This document shows positions 22,501 to 34,583 of a DNA stretch of 64,000 nucleotides, in pieces (the stretch's first letter is position 1; every line of letters begins with the position of its first letter). The notes under the pieces are model-generated. The model saw only the letters and a list, made by a program, of their open reading frames with translations, searched no databases and had not been told where the DNA came from. The translations under genes were made by a program, and so were the position numbers. The stretch is from Pteria penguin (lineage: Eukaryota; Mollusca; Bivalvia; Pterioida; Pteriidae): the NCBI GenBank assembly GCA_035048485.1, contig CM068586.1, positions 47,629,215-47,693,214 on the forward strand, in the 5' to 3' direction.

Positions 22501-25500
22501 GTATTGTATAATGAAGGAGGTGATTATTGTTTAGTGGTAGTATTGTATAATGATGGAGGTGATCAGTGTTTGGTGGTAGTATTGTATATTGATGGAGGTA
22601 ACCAGTGTTTGGTGGTAGTATTGCATAAGGATGAAAGTGATCAGTGTTTAGTGGTAGTATTGTATAATGATGGAAGTGATCAGTGTTAAGTGGTAGTATT
22701 AGATAAAGGAGGTGATCAGTGTTTAGTGGTATTATTGTATAATGATAGAGGTGATCAGTGTTTGGTAGTAGTGTTGTATAATGGAGGTGATCAGTGGTTA
22801 GTGGTAGTATTGTATAATGATGAAGGTGATTAGTGTTTAGTGGTAGTATTGTATAATGATGGAGGTTATCAGTGTTTGGTGGTAGTATTGTAGAATGGAG
22901 GTGATCAGTGGTTAGTGGTAGTATTGTATAATGATGAAGTTGATCAGTGTTTAGTGGTAGTATTGTAGAATGATGGAGGTGATAAGTGTTTAGTGGTAGT
23001 ATTGTATAATGGAGGTGATCAGTGTTTAGTGGTGGTATTGTATAATGATGGAGGTGATCAGTGTTTAGTGGTAGTATTGTATAATGGAGGTGATCAGTGT
23101 TTGGTGGTAGTATTGTAGAATGGAGGTGATCAGTGGTTAGTGGTAGTATTGTATAATGATGAAGGTGATCAGTGTTTAGTGGTAGTATTGTATAATGATG
23201 GAGGTGATAAGTGTTTAGTGGTAGTATGGTATAATGGAGGTGATCAGTGTTTAGTGGTAGTATTGTATATGATGGAGGTGATCAGTGTTTAGTGGTAGTA
23301 TTGTATAATGATGGAGGTGATCAGTGTTTAGTGGTAGTATTGTATAATGATGGAGGTAATCAGTGTTTAGTGGTGGTATTGTATAATGATGGAGGTGATC
23401 AGTGTTAAGTGGTAGTATTGTATAATGATGGAGGTGATTGGTGTTTAGTGGTAGTATTGTATAATGATGGAGGTGATCGGTGTTTAGTGGTAGTATTGTA
23501 TAATGATGGAGGTGATCGGTGTTTAGTGGTAGTATTGTATAATGATGGAGGTGATCAGTGTTTATTGGTAGTAATGTATAATGATGGAGAAGATCAGTGT
23601 TTAGTGGTAGTATTGTATAATAATGGAAAATATCAGTGTTTAGTGGTAGCATTGTATATGACAGAGGTGATCATGTTTAGTGGTAGTAATGTATAATGAT
23701 GGAGGTGATCAGTGTTTAGTGGTAGTAATGTATAATGATGGAGAAGATCAGTATTTGGTGGTAGTATTCTATATTCATGGAGGTAACCAGTGTTTGGTGG
23801 TAGTATTGCATAAGGATGAAGGTGATCAGTGTTTAGTGGTAGTATTGTATAATGATGGAGGTGATCAGTGTGAAGTGGTAGTATTGGATAAAGAAGGTGA
23901 TCAGTGTTTAGTGGTATTATTGTATAATGATAGAGGTGATCAGTGTTTGGTAGTAGTGTTGTATAATGGAGGTGATCAGTGGTTAGTGGTAGTATTGTAT
24001 AATGATGAAGGTCATTAGTGTTTAGTGGTAGTATTGTATAATGATGGAGGTTATCAGTGTTTGGTGGTAGTATTGTAGAATGGAGGTGATCAGTGGTTAG
24101 TGGTAGTATTGTATAATGATGAAGGTGATCAGTGTTTAGTGGTAGTATTGTATAATGATGGAGGTGATAAGTGTTTAGTGGTAGTATTGTATAATGGAGG
24201 TGATCAGTGTTTAGTGGTGGTATTGTATAATGATGGAGGTGATCAGTGTTAAGTGGTAGTATTGTATAATGATGGAGGTGATCAGTGTTTAGTGGTAGTA
24301 TTGTGTAATGATGGAGGTAATCAGTGTTTAGTGGTAGTATTGTATAATGATGGAGGTGATCGGTGTTTAGTGGTAGTATTGTATAATGATGGAGGTGATA
24401 AGTGTTAAGTGGTAGTATTGCATAAAAATGGTGGTGATCAGTGTTTAGTGGTAGTAATGTATAATGATGGAGGTGATCAGTGTTTAGTGGTAGTAATGTA
24501 TAATGATGGAGAAGATCAGTGTTTAGTGGTAGTATTGTATAATAATGGAGAAGATCAGTGTTTAGTGGTTGCATTGTATATGACAGAGGTGATCAGTGTT
24601 TAGTGGTAGTAATGTATAATGATGGAGGTGATCAGTGTTTAGTGGTAGTAATGTATAATGATGGAGGTGATCAGTGTTTGGTGGTAGTATTCTATATTGA
24701 TGGATGTAACCAGTGTTTGGTGGTAGTATTGCATAAGGATGAAGGTGATCAGTGTTTAGTGGTAGTATTGTATAATGATGGAGGTGATCAGTGTTTGGTG
24801 GTAGTATTGTATAATGGAGGTGATCAGTGGTTAGTGGTAGTATTGTATAATGATGAAGGTGATAAGTGTTTAGTAGTAGTATTGTATAATGGAGGTGATC
24901 AGTGTTTGGTGGTAGTATTGTAGAATGGAGGTGATCAGTGGTTAGTGGTAGTATTGTATAATGATGAAGGTGATCAGTGTTTAGTGGTAGTATTGTATAA
25001 TGATGGAAGTGATAAGTGTTTAGTGGTAGTATGGTATAATGGAGGTGATCAGTGTTTAGTGGTGGTATTGTATAATGATGGAGGTGATCAGTGTTAAGTG
25101 GTATTATTGTATAATGATGGAGGTGATCAGTGTTTAGTGGTAGTATTGTATAATGATGGAGGTCATCAGTGTTTAATGGTAGTATTGTATAATGATGGAG
25201 GTGATCAGTGTTAAGTGGTATTATTGTATAATGATGGAGGTGATCAGTGTTTAGTGTTAGTAATGTATAATGATGGAGGTAATCAGTGTTTAGTGGTAGT
25301 ATTGTATAATGATGAAGGTGATCGGTGTTTAGTGGTAGTATTGTATAATGATGGAGGTGATCAGTGTTTATTGGTAGTAATGTATAATGATGGAGAAGAT
25401 CAGTGTTTAGTGGTAGTATTGTATAATAATGGAAAATATCAGTGTTTAGTGGTAGCATTGTATATGACAGAGGTGATCATGTTTAGTGGTAGTAATGTAT

Positions 25501-28500
25501 AATGATGGAGGTGATCAGTGTTTAGTGGTAGTAATGTATAATGAGGGAGAAGATCAGTATTTGGTGGTAGTATTCTATATTGATGGAGGTAACCAGTGTT
25601 TGGTGGTAGTATTGCATAAGGATGAAGGTGATCAGTGTTTAGTGGTAGTATTGTATAATGATGGAGGTGATCAGTGTTTGGTGGTAGTATTGTATAATGG
25701 AGGTGATCAGCGGTTAGTGGTAGTATTGTATAATGATGAAGGTGATAAGTGTTTAGTGGTAGTATTGTATAATGGAGGTGATCAGTGTTTGGTGGTAGTA
25801 TTGTAGAATGGAGGTGATCAGTGGTTAGTGGTAGTATTGTATAATGATGAAGGTGATCAGTGTTTAGTGGTAGTATGGTATAATGATGGAGGTGATAAGT
25901 GTTTAGTGGTAGTATTGTATAATGGAGGTGATCAGTGTTTAGTGGTAGTATTGTATAATGATGGAGGTGATCAGTGTTTAGTGGTAGTATTGTATAATGA
26001 TGGAGGTGATCAGAGTTTAGTGGTAGTATTGTATAATGATGGTGATCAGTGTTTAGTGGTAGTATTGTATAATGATGGAGGTGATCAGTGTTTAGTGGTA
26101 GTATTATATAATGATGGAGGTGATCAGTGTTTAGTGGCAATATTGTATATGATGGAGGTGATAAGTGTTTAGTGGTAGTATTGTATAATTATGGAGGTTA
26201 TCAGTGTTTAGTGGTAGTATTGTATAATGATGGAGGTGATCAGTGTTTAGTGGCAGTATTGTATATGATGGAGGTGATAAGTGTTAAGTGGTAGTATTGT
26301 ATAATGATGGAGGTGATTTGTGCTTAGTGGTAGTAATGCATAATGATGGTGGTGATCAGTGTTTAGTGGCGGTATTGTATATGATGGACGTGATCAGTGT
26401 TTAGTGGTAGTATTGTATATGAAAGCGGTGATCAGTGTTTAGTGTTAGTAATGTATAATGATGGAGGTGATCAGTGTTTATTGGTAGTAATGTATAATGA
26501 TGGAGGTGATCAGTGTTAGGTGGTAGTATTGCATAATGATGAGGGTGATAAGTGTTTAGTGGTAGTATTGTATAATGATGGAGGTGATCAGTGTGTAGTG
26601 GTAGTATTTTATAATGATGGAGGTGATCAGTGTTTAGTGGTAGTAATGTATAATGATGGAGGTGATTAGTGTTTGGTGGTAATATTGTATATGATGGAGG
26701 TGATCAGTGTTTAGTGGTAGTATTGTATAATGATGGAAGTGATCAGTGTGTAGTGGTAGTATTGTATAATGATGGAGGTGATCGGTGTTTAGTGGTAGTA
26801 TTGTAGAATGATGGAGGTGATAAGTGTTTAGTGGTAGTATTGTATAATGGAGGTGATCAGTGTTTAGTGGTGGTATTGTATAATGATGGAGGTGATCAGT
26901 GTTAAGTGGTAGTATTGTATAATGATGGAGGTGATCAGTGTTTAATGGTAGTATTGTATAATGATGGTGATCAGTGTTTAGTGGTAGTATTGTATAATGA
27001 TGGAGGTGATCAGTGTTTAGTGGTAGTATTATATAATGATGGAGGTGATCAGTGTTTAGTGGCAATATTGTATATGATGGAGGTGATAAGTGTTTAGTGG
27101 TAGTATTGTATAATTATGGAGGTTATCAGTGTTTAGTGGTAGTATTGTATAATGATGGAGGTGATCAGTGTTTAGTGGCAGTATTGTATATGATGGAGGT
27201 GAACAGTGTTAAGTGGTAGTATTGTATAATGATGGAGGTGATTTGTGCTTAGTGGTAGTATTGCATAATGATGGTGGTGATCAGTGTTTAGTGGCGGTAT
27301 TGTATATGATGGACGTGATCAGTGTTTAGTGGTAGTATTGTATATGAAAGCGGTGATCAGTGTTTAGTGTTAGTAATGTATAATGATGGAGGTGATCAGT
27401 GTTTATTGGTAGTAATGTATAATGATGGAGGTGATCAGTGTTAGGTGGTAGTATTGCATAATGATGAGGGTGATAAGTGTTTAGTGGTAGTATTGTATAA
27501 TGATGGAGGTGATCAGTGTGTAGTGGTAGTATTTTATAATGATGGAGGTGATCAGTGTTTAGTGGTAGTAATGTATAATGATGGAGGTGATTAGTGTTTG
27601 GTGGTAATATTGTATATGATGGAGGTGATCAGTGTTTAGTGGTAGTATTGTATAATGATGGAAGTGATCAGTGTGTAGTGGTAGTATTGTATAATGATGG
27701 AGGTGATCGGTGTTTAGTGGTAGTATTGTATAATGATGGAGGTGATAAGTGTTAAGTGGTAGTATTGCATAATAATGGTGGTGATCAGTGTTTAGTGGTA
27801 GTAATGTATAATGATGGAGGTGATCAGTGTTTAGTGGTAGTAATGTATAATGATGGAGAAGATCAGTGTTTAGTGGTAGTATTGTATAATAATGGAGAAG
27901 ATCAGTGTTTAGTGGTAGCATTGCATATGACGGAGGTGATCAGTGTTTAGTGGTAGTAATGTATAATGATGGAGGTGATCAGTGTTTAGTGGTAGTAATG
28001 TATAATGATGGAGAAGATCAGTGTTTAGTGGCAGTATTGTATAATGATGGAGGTGATCAGAGTTTAGTGGTAGTATTGTATAATGATGGTGATCAGTGTT
28101 TAGTGGTAGTATTGTATAATGATGGAGGTGATCAGTGTTTAGTGGTAGTATTATATAATGATGGAGGTGATGAATGTTTAGTGGCAGTATTTTATATGAT
28201 GGAGGTGATCAGTGTTTAGTGGTAGTATTGTATAATTATGGAGGTGATCAGTGTTTAGTGGTAGTATTGTATAATGATGGAGGTGATCAGTGTTTAGTGG
28301 CAGTATTGTATATGATGGAGGTGATCAGTGTTTAGTGGTAGTATTGTATAATGATGGAGGTGATCAGTGTTAAGTGGTAGTATTGTATAATGATGGAGGT
28401 GATTGGTGTTTAGTGGTAGTGTTGCATAATGATGGTGGTGATCAATGTTTAGTGGCAGTATTGTATATGATGGAGGTGATCAGTGTTTAGTGGTAGTATT

Positions 28501-31500
28501 GTATATGATGGGAGTGATCAGTGTTTAGTGGTAGTAATGTATAATGATGGAGGTGATCAGTGTTTATTGGTAGTAATATATAATGATGGAGGTGATCAGT
28601 GTTTGGTGGTAGTATTGTATAATAATGGTGATCAGTGTTTAGTGGAAGTATTGTATATGATGGAGGTGATCAGTGTTTAGTGGTAGTAATGTATAATGAT
28701 GGAGGTGATCAGTGTTTGGTGGTAATATTGTATACGATGGTTGTGATCAGTCTTTAGTGGTAGTATTGTATAATGATGGAGGTGATCAGTGTTTAGTGGT
28801 AGTATTGTATAATGATGGAGGTGATTGGTGTTTAGTGGTAGTATTGTATAATGATGGAGGTGATCGGTGTTTAGTGGTAGTATTGTATAATGATGGAGGT
28901 GATCGGTGTGAAGTGGTAGTATTGTATAATGATGGAGGTGATCAGTGTTTAGTGGTAGTATTGTATAATGATGGAGGTGATCAGTGTTTAGTGGTAGTAT
29001 TGTATAATGGAGGTGATCAGTGGTTAGTGGTAGTATTGTATAATGAGGAAGGTGATTAGTTTTTAGTGGTAGTATTGTATAATGATGGAAGTGATCAGTG
29101 TTTGGTGGTAGTATTGTAGAATGGAGGTTATCAGTGGTTATTGGTAGTATTGTATAATGATGAAGTTGATCAGTGTTTAGTGGTAGTATTGTATAATTAT
29201 GGAGGTTATCAGTGTTTAGTGGTAGTATTGTATAATGATGGAGGTGATCAGTGTTTAGTGGCAGTATTGTATATGATGGAGGTGAACAGTGTTTAGTGGT
29301 AGTATTGTATAATGATGGAAGTGACCAGTGTTTGGTGGTAGTATTGTATAATGATGGAGGTAATCAGTGTTTAGTGGTAGTATTGTATAATAAGGGAGGT
29401 GATCAGTGTTTAGTGGTAGTATTGTATAATGATGGAGGTGATCAGAGTTTAGTGGTAGTATTGTATAATGATGGTGATCAGTGTTTAGTGGTAGTATTGT
29501 ATAATGATGGAGGTGATAAGTGTTTAGTGGTAGTATTGTATAATGATGGAGGTGATCAGTGTTTAATAGTAATGTATAATGATGGAGAAGATCAGTGTTT
29601 AGTGGCAGTATTGTATAATGATGGAGGTGATCAGAGTTTAGTGGTAGTATTGTATAATGATGGTGATCAGTGTTTAGTGGTAGTATTGTATAATGATGGA
29701 GGTGATCAGTGTTTAGTGGCAGTATTGTATATGATGGAGGTGATCAGTGTTTAGTGGTAGTATTGTATATGATGGAGGTGATCAGTGTTTAGTGGTAGTA
29801 TTGTATAATGACCGAGGTGATCAGTGTTTAGTGGTAGTAGTGTATATGATGGAGGTGATCAGTGTTTAGTGGCAGTATTGTATAATGATGGAGGTGATCA
29901 GTGTTTAGTGGTAGTATTGTATAATGATGGAGGTGATCAGTGTTTAGTGGTAGTATTGTATAATGATGGAGGTGATCAGTGTTTAGTGGCAGTATTGTAT
30001 AATGATGGAGGTGATCAGTGTTTAGTGGTAGTATTGTATAATGATGGAGGTGATCAGTGTTTAGTGGTAGTATTGTATAATGATGGAGGTGACTGGTGTT
30101 AAGTGGTAGTATTGTATAATGATAGAGGTGACTGGTGTTTAGTGGTAGTATTGTATAATGATGGAGGTGATCAGTGTTTAGTGGTAGTATTGTATAATGA
30201 TGGAGGTAATCGGTGTTTAGTGGTACTTTTGTATAATGATGGAGGTGATCAGAGTTTAGTGGCAGTATTGTATAATGAGGGAGGTGATCAGTGTTTAGTG
30301 GAAGTATTGTATATGATGGAGGTGATAAGTGTTTAGTGGTAGTATTGTATAATGATGGAGGTGATCAGTGTTTAGTGGTAGTATTGTATAATGATGGAGG
30401 TGATCAGTGTTTAGTGGCAGTATTGTATAATGATGGAGGTGATCAGTGTTTAGTGGAAGTATTGTATATGATGGAGGTGATAAGTGTTTAGTGGTAGTAT
30501 TGTATAATGATGGAGGTGATCAGTGTTTAGTGGTAGTATTGTATAATGATGGAGGTGATCAGTGTTAAGTGGTAGTATTGTATAATGATGGAGGTGATAA
30601 GTGGTTAGTGGTAATTTTGTGTAATTATGGAGGTGATCAGTGTTTAGTGGTAGTATTGTATAATGAAGGAGGTAATCGGTGTTAAGTGGTAGTTTTGTAT
30701 AATGATGGAAGTGATCAGTGTTTAGTGGTAGTACTGTATAAGGATGGAGGTGAGAAGTTGTTAGTGGTAATTTTGTATAATTATGGAGGTGATCAGTGTT
30801 TAGTGGTAGTATTGTATAATGATGGAGGTGATAAGTGTTTAGTGGTAGTATTGTATAATGGAGGTGATCAGTGTTTAGTGGTGGTATTGTATAATGATGG
30901 AGGTGATCAGTGTTTAGTGGTAGTATTGTATAATGATGGAGGTGATCAGTGTTTAGTGGTAGTATTGTATAATGATGGAGGTAATCAGTGTTTAGTGGTA
31001 GTATTGTATAATGATGGAGGTGATCAGTGTTTAGTGGTAGTATTGTATAATGATGGAGGTGATTGGTGTTTAGTGGTAGTATTGTATAATGATGGAGGTG
31101 ATAAGTGGTAAGTGGTAGTATTGCATAATAATGGTGGTGATCAGTGTGTAGTGGTAGTAATGTATAATGATGGAGGTGATCAGTGTTCAGTGGTAGTAAT
31201 GTATAATGATGGAGAAGATCAGTGTTTAGTGGCAGTATTGTATAATGATGGAGGTGATCAGAGTTTAGTGTTAGTATTGTATATTGATGGTGATCAGTGT
31301 TTAGTGGTAGTATTGTATAATGATGGAGGTGATCAGTGTTTAGTGGTAGTATTGTATAATGATGGAGGTGATCAGTGTTTAGTGGTAGTAATGTATAATG
31401 ATGGAGAAGATCAGTGTTTAGTGGCAGTATTGTATAATGATGGAGGTGATCAGAGTTTAGTGGTAGTATTGTATAATGATGGTGATCAGTGTTTAGTGGT

Positions 31501-33062
31501 AGTATTGTATAATGATGGAGGTGATCAGTGTTTAGTGGCAGTATTGTATATGATGGAGGTGATCAGTGTTTAGTGGTAGTATTGTATAATGATGGAGGTG
31601 ATCAGTGTTTAGTGGTAGTATTGTATAATGATGGAGGTGATCAGTGTTTAGTGGCAGTATTGTATATGATGGAGGTGATCAGTGTTTAGTGGCAGTATTT
31701 TATATGATGGGGTGATCAGTGTTTAGTGGTAGTATTGTATAATGAGGGAGGTGATCAGTGTTTAGTGGTAGTATTGTATAATGATGGAAGTGACCAGTGT
31801 TTGGTGGTAGTATTGTATAATGATGGAGGTAATCAGTGTTTAGTGGTAGTATTGTATAATAAGGGAGGTGATCAGTGTTTAGTGGTAGTATTGTATAATG
31901 ATGGAGGTGACTGGTGTTAAGTGGTAGTATTGTATAATGATAGAGGTGACTGGTGTTTAGTGGTAGTATTGTATAATTATGGAGGTTATCAGTGTTTAGT
32001 GGTAGTATTGTATAATGACCGAGGTGATCAGTGTTTAGTGGTAGTAGTGTATATGATGGAGGTGATCAGTGTTTAGTGGCAGTATTGTATAATGATGGAG
32101 GTGATCAGTGTTTAGTGGAAGTATTGTATATGATGGAGGTGATAAGTGTTTAGTGGTAGTATTGTATAATGATGGAGGTGATCAGTGTTTAGTGGCAGTA
32201 TTATATAATGATGGAGGTGATCAGTGTTTAGTGGCAGTATTGTATATGATGGAGGTGATCAGTATTTAGTGGCAGTATTATATAATTATGGAGGTGATAA
32301 GTGTTTAGTGGTAGTATTGTATAATAATGGAGGTGATCAGTGTTTAGTGGCAGTATTGTATAATGATGGAGGTGATCAGTGTTAAGTGGTAGTATTGTAT
32401 AATGATGGAGGTGATAAGTGGTTAGTGGTAATTTTGTGTAATTATGGAGGTGATCAGTGTTTAGTGGTAGTATTGTATAATGAAGGAGGTAATCGGTGTT
32501 AAGTGGTAATATTGTAGAATGATGGAAGTGATCAGTGTTTAGTGGTAGTACTGTATAAGGATGGAGGTGAGAAGTTGTTAGTGGTAATTTTGTATAATTA
32601 TGGAGGTGATCAGTGTTTAGTGGTAGTATTTTATAATGATGGAGGTGATAAGTGGTTAGTGGTAATATTGTATAATGATGGAGGTGATCAGTGTTTAGTG
32701 GCAGTATTGTATAATGATGGAGGTGATCAGTGTTTAGTGGTAGTATTGTATAATGATGGAGGTGATCAGTGTTTAGTGGTAGTATTGTATAATGATGGAG
32801 GTGATCAGTGTTTAGTGGTAGTATTGTATAATTATGGAGGTGATCAGTGTTTAGTGGTAGTATTGTATAATGATGGAGGTGATAAGTGGTTAGTGGTAAT
32901 ATTGTATAATTATGGAGGTGATCAGTGTTTAGTGGTAGTATTGTATAATGATGGAGGTGATCAGTGTTAAGTGGTAGTATTGTATAATGATGGAGGTGAT
33001 AAGTGGTTAGTGGTAATATTGTATAATGATGGAAGTGATCAGTGTTTAGTGGTAGTATTGGA
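16515..33062. repeat. Giant 39-bp minisatellite, about 16.5 kb, about 425 copies
   Basis: Consensus unit of 39 bp: tgtttagtggtagtattgta followed by taatgatggaggtgatcag (T15 G13 A10 C1). Common variants are 36 bp (gtataatggagg), 38 bp (gtatatgatgg) and shorter forms, plus gta/gca, ttg/atg and gatcag/gataag substitutions. Larger blocks are duplicated inside it. 39 is a multiple of three, so long open frames appear on both strands (CLVVVLYNDGGDQ on plus, LPLNTDHLHHYTI on minus, up to 313 codons). The 38-bp units shift frame repeatedly, so this is not a gene. It fills the space between the convergent LSM2 and DNLZ 3' ends. Confidence 0.98.
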
Positions 33063-34328
33063 CATTGCTGATCCAGCAATGATAAACTTGAATACTGTTA
33101 CATTTACTATCTTCTGTCACAAATCTTCAAACAACAGATTCATACAAATATGAAGGAATGCAGTGTGTGGATACTTCAATATACAAGTAGTACTATTAAC
33201 ACTGGGATTATGACCAAGACTGTCGAGGCATCTTACTCAGCTGATGTGCTGACCAACAACGATCCTCACCACTGTGGTTGACAAATCCAACTAAAACTTT
33301 TTGTATAATGTTTTCTTTTATACATAAAACACTATCTCAAAACTCGCCGTATTATGCTTGTTATGTATTTTAATCTAGAGATGCAAAAACATTTGGTAGG
33401 TACATGTATATAAGAATTGCTCATCTCTTAATTCTGCCATCAAAACATGTACATTCTATACTTTTGCTTTGATATGTTTCACATGTCACACAAAAGTTAC
33501 ATATGACTCCATAATGTCATGACCTTGACATTTCTATGAAAACTATTTATACATGTATCAATAATGTGTTTGAATTTTATGGCTTTTGCTCCAGAAGACC
33601 ACAGGCTTCAGTAATGTTGTGTTTGAGAATCCAAGCTACAATAGTTTGGTCTGTGATTTTCCTAAAGTTTGTTTCTATCAAAATTAATTGATGACTTTTC
33701 ACCACCATGAAAACCAAAAAGTGTCTGTGCCAAGTTTGACAATTCTAGCTATACTGCTTTGCATTATATCTACAGGCTGAAGACACACAGATTGCACGTA
33801 CTATTATATGTCCACCTTCAACTGCTGTATAAAAATTTGTGTTCCTCCATAAATCATTAGCAGTAAGAATGATCTGTTTCATACTTCACAAAAGCATTAC
33901 CAAGGACTTGGATTTGAGTCATACTTCTAAGGTCAATGACTCAGTGATTCAGAAAACTGGGATTTGATTCTTTAAATTTCAGCAGTAACATGTATCAATG
34001 ATACCACAGTGGGTGATGATCTGGACCCAAGATCACATTTCCAAGGTCAGGGTCACAGAGACCCTATGACCAAAGTTGCTGTGCTGTTCTGCTATATTTC
34101 AGACATTACTACTTGTGTCATCACAGAACTGAGATCAAATAAATATAAAAATCAGTCACATTTTATCTATAAAAAGTGGAATGTAGCTTATTTTCAATTC
34201 TTTTAAAGTAATTTGCAATTAACTTCTGCTGATCTGACAATTTTGAATATCTTTATTTGTACTATTCTTTATGCATACATAAATATATTATGGTAAGAAT
34301 CCTTCCAAGGGAATTGTGAATTAAATAA
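33063..34328. other. Intergenic, no feature recognised
   Basis: AT-rich sequence between the array and the DNLZ 3' end. Short frames only; no splice-supported coding sequence seen. Confidence 0.6.
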
Positions 34329-34440
34329 CAAGAAACACTCGATGTCCACAAAGTTTTGGCTGTTTGGCTTTTATCAAGTGGAAACAAACTTGATTATGGT
34401 CAAGAGGCCAAAACTTTGTGGACATTTAGTGTTCCTCTTA
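34329..34440. repeat. Hairpin just 3' of DNLZ
   Basis: The left arm has gtccacaaagttttggc and the right arm its inverse gccaaaactttgtggac, with flanking similarity (gaaacact / agtgttcc). On the minus strand it lies about 55-170 nt past the DNLZ stop and next to a possible AATAAA (34441-34446). Confidence 0.8.
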
Positions 34441-34495
34441 TTTATTTATATACATATACATGGATTAGATGTAACTACATTTATAATGTAACAGT

Positions 34496-34583
34496 TCATT
34501 GCTGGTTTGAGGATTCTAAAAACTCAAAGTTTGATCCTTTGTTGACTTTTTCTCCTTTTACTGCAAGAATTTCCTCAATATTC
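34496..34583 (-). CDS. DNLZ: DNLZ exon 2 (C-terminal, with stop)
   Basis: An 88-nt exon. The first base completes Arg146, then NIEEILAVKGEKVNKG and a short tail ending in SSNQQ. It is too short for simple ORF detection and was found by looking for the family's NIEEIL tail. The acceptor follows a T-rich tract. Confidence 0.93.

Noticed and set aside
16521..33153. Dozens of 60-313-codon open frames on both strands of the 39-bp array
   Set aside because: They are products of a stop-free unit divisible by three. Indel units shift frame often, there is no signal peptide, splice context or conserved domain, and the opposite strand is equally open.
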